The notes under the pieces were generated by a model. The model saw nothing but the letters and a program-made list of their open reading frames with translations. It ran no database searches and had not been told where the DNA came from. DNA of 7,850 nucleotides, from positions 1-7,850 of the forward strand of contig CAIRSV010000013.1 in the NCBI GenBank assembly GCA_903881265.1, written 5' to 3'. The DNA comes from an uncultured Bacteroidota bacterium. GTDB taxonomy: Bacteria; Bacteroidota; Bacteroidia; Chitinophagales; Chitinophagaceae. The position numbers and the translations under genes were made by a program. Shown here in pieces: positions 1 through 5,218 of this stretch (position 1 is the first letter of the stretch; the number at the start of each line of letters is the position of its first letter).

Positions 1-7
1 ATAAAAC

Positions 8-43
8 ATAAAAAGGGTTACACTATACAAGTATAACCCTTTT
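8..43 (-). terminator. Intrinsic terminator of the tRNA-Asn gene
   Basis: On the minus strand, just past the tRNA 3' end, a perfect 10-bp inverted repeat (AAAAGGGTTA at 11-20 on the plus strand, TAACCCTTTT at 34-43) encloses a 13-base loop. The stem ends in a run of T and is followed by T-rich sequence. This is the layout of a Rho-independent terminator for the tRNA transcript. The stem is symmetrical with A/T tracts on both sides, so it may also stop a plus-strand transcript entering from the left. The hairpin is seen directly; the function is inferred. Confidence 0.7.
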
Positions 44-56
44 ATCTTTTTATCTG

Positions 57-130
57 CTCTCCCTTCTGGACTTGAACCAGAGACCCCCTGATTAACAGTC
101 AGGTGCTCTAACCAACTGAGCTAAGGAAGA
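57..130 (-). tRNA. tRNA-Asn (anticodon GTT)
   Basis: The minus strand folds into a complete 74-base cloverleaf. The 7-bp acceptor stem is TCTTCCT with AGGGAGA, including one T-G wobble. The D arm is GCTC/GAGC with a GGTTA loop. The anticodon stem is CCTGA/TCAGG with loop CTGTTAA. The T arm is TCTGG/CCAGA with loop TTCAAGT. The anticodon GTT lies at plus-strand positions 94-96 and reads AAC/AAU asparagine codons. The discriminator base is G73, as usual for tRNA-Asn. The CCA end is not encoded (the next bases are CAG), so it must be added by tRNA nucleotidyltransferase. The gene has its own promoter-like sequence and a terminator hairpin, so it is probably transcribed alone. Confidence 0.97.
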
Positions 131-144
131 GTATTATAGGAGCG

Positions 145-174
145 CAAAAATAGGAAAAAAATAATATCTACCAA
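145..174 (-). promoter_or_regulatory. Promoter of tRNA-Asn, Bacteroidota type
   Basis: Read on the minus strand, TATTTTTG (plus-strand 145-152) matches the Bacteroidota -7 consensus TAnnTTTG exactly. A TTGG (171-174) lies 18 bp upstream, matching the TTG-type -33 element and its usual spacing. Transcription would begin near 138-139, a few bases before the mature tRNA 5' end at 130. Both elements and the spacing fit, making this the best-supported promoter in the window. Confidence 0.6.
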
Positions 175-267
175 TTTTATTCTAAAAAAATATCCATGTT
201 CTTTCATTTACTTCCTAATCAGTGCCATATTAGATACATTACACTATCTGCATCAACGTACGTTAAC

Positions 268-690
268 CTATCCTTTGAGATGAATGACAAGGTTGTCACG
301 TTCGATACTTGTACGATAGGATGTCAACTGTCTGGCTGCAGGTTCCCTCAATACCTTACCCTGCAAATCAAACTCGCTTCCGTGCCCGTTACAGATCAAT
401 TTATTGCCAGCAAACGATAGGGCAACATCATTATGTGTACATAGCATCTGCAAAGCAGTATAATTGCCTTCATATTTTACAACCAGAATATCATAAGGAA
501 GTTCTCTGTTCCTCAAAATCAGGCTTTGCACCCCTTTTAAGTTCTCCTTCGGAACGAGTAATGTATCTTCCTGTATGGCAGCCTTGAATATATAGTGCGG
601 CACACTGCAGGAATCTAGTAAGACACCCAATACAGACATACTCATGCAGGCCACACAACTTTGTTTCAAAAAGGTTCGTCGATTCTGCAT
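268..690 (-). CDS. Exported Rieske [2Fe-2S] protein with Tat-like signal and possible lipobox
   Basis: This 140-residue protein probably carries electrons in the periplasm through a Rieske 2Fe-2S cluster. The two ligand pairs are present: Cys84-x-His86 (LCTHNDV) and Cys100-x2-His103 (ICNGHGSEFD), followed by the GKVLREPA segment typical of the fold. The N-terminus NRRTFLK is a twin-arginine-like motif followed by a hydrophobic stretch. LLDSC, ending at Cys28, could be a loose lipobox, which would make it a membrane-anchored Tat lipoprotein. Tat export suits a protein folded around its cofactor before export. The ATG lies 2 bp after the stop of the porin-like gene upstream, so the two are almost certainly cotranscribed and probably translationally coupled. 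There are no oxygenase catalytic domain or cytochrome bc1 neighbours, so it is a stand-alone Rieske protein. Its redox partner is unknown. Confidence 0.9.
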   Translation of the reverse strand: MQNRRTFLKQSCVACMSMSVLGVLLDSCSVPHYIFKAAIQEDTLLVPKENLKGVQSLILRNRELPYDILVVKYEGNYTALQMLCTHNDVALSFAGNKLICNGHGSEFDLQGKVLREPAARQLTSYRTSIERDNLVIHLKG

Positions 691-692
691 GA

Positions 693-1901
693 TTAAAAGT
701 TGTAACCTAATCCCACGTTAATAAACCCGTTTTTGTAAGACGCAGTTCCGAAAGGCAAATTTTCATACACTTTGCCTGTCAGTCGCCCCGTATAATCCAT
801 CTTGATGGCCACTCCGCGAACAGGCTTATAGGTGAGTCCAGCAATGAGGTACGATTTTCTATTCATATCGACGAACGTAGCATTGTTCGGAATACGTTGA
901 TTCATGTCCAAATATTCAGCCCGAATAAATAAGATGACCGCTTTAGTATTTTGCGTTGCTTTTCTCCCTAGAAGGTCATAAGAAAGCTCTGCATAGGCTC
1001 CTAACATGCGCGTAGCTGTATTGTTGCCAAATGTCTGATTGATATTCGCTGCATCCGGAAGATTAACCATACAAGCCAATACTTTACATTCAATACCCTT
1101 GTGGCGATATTGCACATTGACTTCATTGACAAAAACAGGATTGGCAAACGAGCCGCTTTGTAAATGAAGGGTGTCTGCTATACTAGCTTGTTTTGCTGTG
1201 GTTCCACTCATACTTGATGAAAATTGAATCCTAAAACTCCTATAGTAGTAAAGCAAGGAACCATTCAGCATAAGCCCTGTTCCCCTGACCTTTCCACCTT
1301 CCTGACGGCCTTCACGAATACCGCTTCCATTTTCAAAATGTTCAGAATTCATTCCGTTTGTCAAAGACAAGCTGTAATTCAAACCGCGCAGCCGATCGCT
1401 GTTGCCGTAATAACCGATACCCAATCCGCGCCAAGTGGCTGGTATGATTAAGGTCTCGACATAGGGACGTTCCGTTCCGTTATAGGTTGTCGGAAGATGA
1501 TTTTCATTGATGATGCCGATTCGTGGAGTAAACAATCCAGCGACAAAATAAGTAGACGAATTAATATCGAATTTCAAAAAGGCCTGTTCCATAGATAATT
1601 CACCAGGAGCATCTTCTTCGCCACCTGCGACCACTGCATCTTCAAGTTCCATTTCCGTAAAAAGTATAATCCTAGTATTAAACTTATGCCCGACGAATAG
1701 AACTGCTCGTTTCAGCGTAGCATTCGCATCTTGATTTTTGATATCATAACTTGCCCTCGATTCTCCGTAGCCTGAAATAATTGTTCGTTGACTACCGGCA
1801 ATCAGGCCGTTTGCAAGAGAATCCTCAGACGTTACAATTTGAGAATTCGAAACGGTTGCCATGCACAAAAAAGCGCATACCAGTATGTGTTTTTTTATCA
1901 T
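693..1901 (-). CDS. Porin-like outer-membrane beta-barrel protein
   Basis: This 402-residue protein probably forms an outer-membrane barrel for small solutes. The ATG at 1901 is chosen because it gives a clean Sec signal (MIKKHILVCAFLCMATVSNS, likely cleavage before Gln21). The frame also runs back to a TTG at 1940, but that extension covers the promoter-like sequence and would put 13 polar residues before the signal. The mature part has alternating aromatic/polar strands (ISGYGESRASYD, FVAGLFTPRIG, WRGLGIGYYG, GLNYSLSLTNGM) and ends in GLGYNF, a C-terminal aromatic as in many barrels. The overall look resembles phosphate-selective porin O/P-like and other uncharacterised Bacteroidota porins; the substrate cannot be predicted. 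An AraC-type regulator gene lies upstream and the Rieske gene follows after 2 bp, suggesting a regulated two-gene operon. Confidence 0.8.
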   Translation of the reverse strand: MIKKHILVCAFLCMATVSNSQIVTSEDSLANGLIAGSQRTIISGYGESRASYDIKNQDANATLKRAVLFVGHKFNTRIILFTEMELEDAVVAGGEEDAPGELSMEQAFLKFDINSSTYFVAGLFTPRIGIINENHLPTTYNGTERPYVETLIIPATWRGLGIGYYGNSDRLRGLNYSLSLTNGMNSEHFENGSGIREGRQEGGKVRGTGLMLNGSLLYYYRSFRIQFSSSMSGTTAKQASIADTLHLQSGSFANPVFVNEVNVQYRHKGIECKVLACMVNLPDAANINQTFGNNTATRMLGAYAELSYDLLGRKATQNTKAVILFIRAEYLDMNQRIPNNATFVDMNRKSYLIAGLTYKPVRGVAIKMDYTGRLTGKVYENLPFGTASYKNGFINVGLGYNF

Positions 1902-1920
1902 TATGTTTGAATTAAGATCG

Positions 1921-1928
1921 CAAAGGTG
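1921..1928 (-). promoter_or_regulatory. Candidate -7 element of the porin-Rieske operon
   Basis: The minus strand reads CACCTTTGC, one mismatch from TAnnTTTG and close to the common form TACCTTTG. It lies 19 bases before the ATG at 1901, so transcription would start near 1914 with a leader of about a dozen bases. No good TTG is found at the -33 distance, which fits a promoter that needs an activator such as the AraC-type protein encoded just upstream. Support is modest. Confidence 0.35.
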
Positions 1929-1952
1929 CTTCACCACCAAAAGATTGAACTA

Positions 1953-1996
1953 CGATTTACGGAAAGCGATTTACGAAATACGGAAACTCTTCGTAT
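1953..1996. promoter_or_regulatory. Repeated motifs, candidate operator upstream of the porin promoter
   Basis: Within the 146-bp gap between the AraC-type gene and the porin gene, CGATTTACG occurs twice (1953-1961, 1967-1975; 14-bp period) and TACGGAAA twice (1958-1965, 1979-1986; 21-bp period, two helical turns). ATACG (1978-1982) and CGTAT (1992-1996) form an inverted repeat. The cluster begins about 25 bp upstream of the candidate porin -7 element, where an AraC-family activator would bind direct half-sites. The repeats are seen directly; operator function is inferred. The minus-strand hairpin formed by the inverted repeat could instead help end the regulator transcript, but no T-tract follows it. 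Confidence 0.3.
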
Positions 1997-2047
1997 GATC
2001 TCATTAATAGACTGTATTGAATCAGAAATTAATTTCTACAAATCGTA

Positions 2048-2950
2048 TTACCTGAATAAAAGCTCACATGGTTTGATGCCTGTATACTTTTTGAATGCTG
2101 TACTAAAATGTGAAATGGATGAATAGCCCAGCAGATCAGATACTTCGGTGACGTTAAGTCCTTTTTCACGCAGCATCATGGTGGCATACTCCATTCGCTT
2201 ACTTTGATAGAATTCGAAAATTGTTGAACCCACGATTTCCTTGAACCCTTTTTTAAGATAACATTCGTTCATCGCTACTTTGCGACTGAGTTCCTTGATA
2301 GTGATAGGATTCCCAATTCGTTGTATCAGTAATTCTTTCGCTTGAGCGATTTTTACTTGATCGATTTCATTGACAAGAAACTTACATACAAAATGTTCTT
2401 CCTTTTCATCAAGCAAACAATCTTCCAATGCATACAAAAGCAACATCTGGGCCTGTGACTGTATAAACATATTTCTTAAACTGTGCGCATAAGGATGGTC
2501 GCGCATACTATCTAATGCTAACTGTGTTTTTTGACAAAGCTGAATGACCGTTGTGAATGATTCTTTTTGCTGAAATGAAAGGATTTTATCTGTCGTATTA
2601 TCAGGCACCCCTGAAGCGGCAAACTGTTCAAGATAGTCAGAATCAAAAACAATTGTAGTCATCTCAACCATTTTAGGCGTGCTTTTCTTACTTGCTTTAC
2701 CGGGTTTATGTTCAAGCGCCGTCTCCGTCAATATATAGGTAAGTTGGATAAAGCCTTGATCCAAATTAGCGGGTTGATACATCACCACTCCTTTTTTATC
2801 GATATCCCAATGAGAAGGTTGCTGAAATTGGCAATGGACATATTGAATCCCCTTTGTGATAGAATAGGTTGTGGTTTGAATCATCTTTCTGTCCACATCA
2901 TGGAAATTCACCTGACAGGTGTCTGAAAATACTTGTAATGGTTCAATCAT
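2048..2950 (-). CDS. AraC-family transcriptional regulator, PchR-like
   Basis: This 300-residue cytoplasmic DNA-binding regulator has the AraC/XylS double helix-turn-helix at its C-terminus. The first HTH is about residues 217-241 (ITIKELSRKVAMNECYLKKGF) and the second about 266-294 (NVTEVSDLLGYSSISHFSTAF followed by KKYTGIKP), the usual signature. The wording LKKGFKEIVGSTIFEFYQSKRM resembles PchR-type members, some of which respond to siderophores or iron. The first 180 residues are a less conserved, probably ligand-sensing part that I cannot assign. The ATG at 2950 is preferred over an in-frame TTG at 2962, because that TTG is part of a perfect TAnnTTTG promoter element. The gene lies 29 bp after hflX and directly upstream of the porin-Rieske pair, its likely target. 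Confidence 0.92.
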   Translation of the reverse strand: MIEPLQVFSDTCQVNFHDVDRKMIQTTTYSITKGIQYVHCQFQQPSHWDIDKKGVVMYQPANLDQGFIQLTYILTETALEHKPGKASKKSTPKMVEMTTIVFDSDYLEQFAASGVPDNTTDKILSFQQKESFTTVIQLCQKTQLALDSMRDHPYAHSLRNMFIQSQAQMLLLYALEDCLLDEKEEHFVCKFLVNEIDQVKIAQAKELLIQRIGNPITIKELSRKVAMNECYLKKGFKEIVGSTIFEFYQSKRMEYATMMLREKGLNVTEVSDLLGYSSISHFSTAFKKYTGIKPCELLFR

Positions 2951-2959
2951 GGAAGGTGG

Positions 2960-2967
2960 CAAAACTA
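2960..2967 (-). promoter_or_regulatory. Candidate -7 element of the AraC-type regulator gene
   Basis: TAGTTTTG on the minus strand matches TAnnTTTG exactly. It lies in the 29-bp gap after the hflX stop codon and 9 bases before the ATG at 2950. Transcription would start only a few bases before the start codon, giving an almost leaderless mRNA. No clear TTG lies at -33. This argues that the regulator has its own promoter in addition to any read-through from hflX. Confidence 0.45.
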
Positions 2968-2979
2968 AGCCGAAAGTGT

Positions 2980-4218
2980 CTATTCGTAAAACATAGTCTT
3001 GTAAGGATAACGAATCGCATACATTTCCTTTACTTTGTCCAAAATCGTGAGGCGTAACTCGTCGACATTCATTTTTTCTGTAGCTGAAATGAAGATGGCG
3101 TTGTTTTGTGTTTCATTATTCCAATACTTCTTCAGCTGCTTGAGCAAATCAATTTTTACTTCCTCTTCAAGCCATTCGTCAAACGTATTTTTTTCATACA
3201 GATCCATTTTATTAAAAATCAATATGGTTGGTTTGTCACCCGCCTTCAACTCCTGCAAGGTATTTTTTACAATCGTAATCTGCTCCTCAAATTTTGGATG
3301 AGAAATATCAACGACATGCAGTAGGATATCAGCCTCACGCACCTCATCAAGGGTGCTTTTAAAACTTTCTACCAAGTGATGCGGAAGCTTACGAATAAAA
3401 CCAACCGTATCGCTCAACAAGAACGGCGTGCGATTAAATACCACCTTACGCGTTGTTGTATCAAGCGTTGCAAATAATTTATTTTCGACAAAGGCATCCG
3501 ATTTACTTAGAAAACGCATTAGCGTCGACTTGCCGACATTGGTATAACCTACCAACGCCACACGAATAAATTCGCCTCGTTCTTTGCGTTGTGTAAAGGC
3601 TTGTTTATCGAAATCAAGTAAGCGTTTTTTTAGTAAGGCAATCTTGTCCTTCACAATACGACGATCTGTTTCAATTTCTGTTTCACCCGGCCCTCGTGAT
3701 CCGATACCACCACCCTGACGTTCAAGATGACTCCACATCCCTTTTAGTCGTGGAAGAATATATTGGTATTGCGCTAATTCAACCTGAACCTTGGCCTGTG
3801 CGGTTTTAGCTCGACTAGCAAAAATATCCAAAATCAAATCACTACGATCTATCACTTGTCGACCAAGAATTTTTTCAATGTTTGCTATCTGAGAGCCTGT
3901 CAGTTCATCATCAAAAATTACCATATTCACATTGTGGGATGTGATATACTCTTTGATCTCCTCAAGCTTTCCTTTGCCCAAAAATGTTTTACTATCCGGA
4001 TGAGGCAATCGCTGATAATAACGCTTCACTTCCTTGGCGCCAGCTGTTTCAGCCAGAAAGGAAAGTTCATCTAAATATTCGGTAATGATTTGTTCGGGCT
4101 GCCCTTGCTGAAGCCAACCAACAAGTATGACATTGGTTTCATCAGCGACTTTTATTTTTTTTTCTATCAAAGTATAAATGATTTTTCTAAACTCTTCATA
4201 TTGAATGTCAAGATTCAA
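2980..4218 (-). CDS. hflX: GTPase HflX (ribosome-associated GTP-binding protein)
   Basis: HflX binds the 50S subunit and splits or rescues stalled 70S ribosomes, using GTP. The 412 residues show the full family layout. The N-terminal HflX domain includes GKGKLEEI (81-88) and FDDELTGSQ (102-110). The glycine-rich linker is QGGGIGSRGPGETEIETDRR (168-187). The G domain has G1 GYTNVGKS (224-231), the switch region FATLDTT (249-255), G3 DTVGF (270-274), G4 NKMD (336-339) and G5 SAT (378-380). The start is a TTG: an in-frame TAA lies four codons upstream, and no ATG occurs until well inside the N-terminal domain. The TTG at 4218 has AAGGA six bases ahead. A second TTG at 4170 would give an N-terminus MIEKKIKVADE and cannot be excluded. 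The AraC-type gene follows after 29 bp. Confidence 0.96.
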   Translation of the reverse strand: MNLDIQYEEFRKIIYTLIEKKIKVADETNVILVGWLQQGQPEQIITEYLDELSFLAETAGAKEVKRYYQRLPHPDSKTFLGKGKLEEIKEYITSHNVNMVIFDDELTGSQIANIEKILGRQVIDRSDLILDIFASRAKTAQAKVQVELAQYQYILPRLKGMWSHLERQGGGIGSRGPGETEIETDRRIVKDKIALLKKRLLDFDKQAFTQRKERGEFIRVALVGYTNVGKSTLMRFLSKSDAFVENKLFATLDTTTRKVVFNRTPFLLSDTVGFIRKLPHHLVESFKSTLDEVREADILLHVVDISHPKFEEQITIVKNTLQELKAGDKPTILIFNKMDLYEKNTFDEWLEEEVKIDLLKQLKKYWNNETQNNAIFISATEKMNVDELRLTILDKVKEMYAIRYPYKTMFYE

Positions 4219-4224
4219 TTTAAA

Positions 4225-4229
4225 TCCTT
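4225..4229 (-). promoter_or_regulatory. Shine-Dalgarno-like site supporting the TTG start of hflX
   Basis: AAGGA on the minus strand lies six bases (TTTAAA) before the TTG at 4218. This is the normal SD-to-start spacing, and it is unusual here because the other starts in the window have no SD. It favours initiation at 4218 over the alternative TTG at 4170. Confidence 0.4.
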
Positions 4230-4264
4230 ACTGTATTAATGCGAATAATTAACCCAAGCAAATT

Positions 4265-4272
4265 CAAAGATA
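4265..4272 (-). promoter_or_regulatory. Candidate -7 element of hflX
   Basis: TATCTTTG on the minus strand is an exact TAnnTTTG match in the 157-bp gap upstream of hflX. It would start transcription near 4258 and give a leader of about 40 bases that includes the AAGGA site. No convincing TTG is found at the -33 distance, so support rests on the -7 element alone. Confidence 0.42.
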
Positions 4273-4321
4273 TCGAATACAAATGAATGCCGTAGATTAT
4301 ACTTGCCTGGCCTTCTTTAAT

Positions 4322-4337
4322 AATCTGTGAATCTGTG
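4322..4337. repeat. Two tandem copies of AATCTGTG between hflX and the barrel protein gene
   Basis: AATCTGTG is repeated head to tail (4322-4329, 4330-4337) and followed by GCTAAAAATTC. From memory, similar 'ATCTGTG...ATCTGTGGC' strings recur in intergenic DNA of Bacteroidota, but I cannot check this here. The rest of the 157-bp gap (4219-4375) shows no gene and no clear terminator for the gene to its right. Confidence 0.35.
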
Positions 4338-4375
4338 GCTAAAAATTCATACCCAATCCAGGTCGCTTATTTTCA

Positions 4376-5092
4376 TTAAAACCATTGCCATTTATCGCTG
4401 TTAAACCCTCTTGGGCCGCCTATCTTGGCATAAAAACCTAGTTGACATAAGGCCTTCGAATACCCTACTTCGAAATACATACCTGCATTTGAGCCGAAGG
4501 GTACTTTTAAACCAAGCACCTCTTCAAAGGCCACCGGAAACATTTTAAAGATGCCATTCAGGTAATCATTAAAATCATCGATATCGGCCTGATCAATTGG
4601 ATCGATTACATTACCGCCGAGGGTTTCTTCTAATTTCACACGGGTGTGACTGTAGCCAACACCAAATCCATAATAGATGTCAATCTTTTCAGCATTCTTT
4701 ATAAAATGAAAATTCATCCTCGCCATTGCATTCACACTTGAATAATCAAACTTCGTAACGCTCTTAATCATATTATCGTCTAAATCAGAGTACGTATTGG
4801 TAAATTTAAAATTGCCATGTTCGTAGTTGGCACTCAACCCTAATCCCACACGACCCCCGACCATATAATCGTACCGAAAATGCAAAGGACCAAAGCCCTT
4901 ATACTTGAAACTTGATGAGGAACCTGCATCGGCCGAATTCATCGTAAACTTGAACACCGAACTCATCATTTGCATTGCACTCGGAAAGCCAAATCCAATT
5001 TGCATGCAGCTTCCACCTTTTTGGATAATCTGTGCTTGAGATACACCTGTCAACAAGATGACAAGCGCTAATAGAGTAACTAATTTTTTCAT
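4376..5092 (-). CDS. Secreted outer-membrane beta-barrel protein of unknown function
   Basis: This 238-residue protein has a clear Sec signal (MKKLVTLLALVILLTGVSQA, cleavage before Gln21). The mature part looks like a small eight-stranded-type barrel, with amphipathic strands such as LHFRYDYMVGGRVGLGLSAN, NAMARMNFHF, IDIYYGFGVGYSHTRV, AGMYFEVGYS and CQLGFYAKIGG, separated by polar loops. It is similar in style to the 'porin family / outer membrane protein beta-barrel domain' proteins common in Bacteroidota, but I do not recognise a named family. There is no lipobox and no C-terminal sorting domain. The ATG at 5092 is the natural start given the signal peptide. It is divergent from glnS and lies 157 bp upstream of hflX on the same strand. 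No function should be inferred from these neighbours. Confidence 0.72.
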   Translation of the reverse strand: MKKLVTLLALVILLTGVSQAQIIQKGGSCMQIGFGFPSAMQMMSSVFKFTMNSADAGSSSSFKYKGFGPLHFRYDYMVGGRVGLGLSANYEHGNFKFTNTYSDLDDNMIKSVTKFDYSSVNAMARMNFHFIKNAEKIDIYYGFGVGYSHTRVKLEETLGGNVIDPIDQADIDDFNDYLNGIFKMFPVAFEEVLGLKVPFGSNAGMYFEVGYSKALCQLGFYAKIGGPRGFNSDKWQWF

Positions 5093-5190
5093 AACTGCAA
5101 TTTTAATACCACCTCACGCATTAAGAATGATAGGGTACCAAGTAAAAGTAATCGTTTCATTTAATCAGTACAAATATTTTTTAAATAAAC

Positions 5191-5198
5191 TACTTTTG
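5191..5198 (+). promoter_or_regulatory. Candidate -7 element of glnS
   Basis: TACTTTTG matches TAnnTTTG exactly and ends 20 bases before the glnS ATG at 5219, predicting a leader of about 12-14 bases without a Shine-Dalgarno sequence. The -33 region has no clear TTG. The 126-bp gap also has to hold the promoter of the divergent barrel gene. For that gene only weak matches are seen on the minus strand (TAAAATTG at 5098-5105 and a TACTTTTA further up). Confidence 0.48.
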
Positions 5199-5218
5199 CA
5201 CCCAAATAGCTATCGAAC

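Noticed and set aside
57..130. Attachment site of an integrated element at tRNA-Asn
   Set aside because: The tRNA is intact, with its own terminator directly downstream; no integrase and no repeated tRNA 3' end is seen in the window.
196..587. Plus-strand open frames of 74 and 92 codons over the Rieske gene
   Set aside because: They are antisense to a gene with intact Rieske ligand motifs and their translations show no family features.
1902..1940. N-terminal extension of the porin-like gene to a TTG at 1940
   Set aside because: It adds MVVKHLCDLNSNI ahead of a perfect signal peptide and overlaps the candidate -7 element; the ATG at 1901 is far better.
1926..2126. Plus-strand 66-codon open frame across the gap upstream of the porin gene
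   Set aside because: It begins with GTG, overlaps the 3' end of the AraC-type gene antisense and has no recognisable protein features; treated as chance.
2951..2962. Start of the AraC-type gene at a TTG (2962)
   Set aside because: The TTG is the end of an exact TAnnTTTG promoter element, and an ATG follows four codons later.
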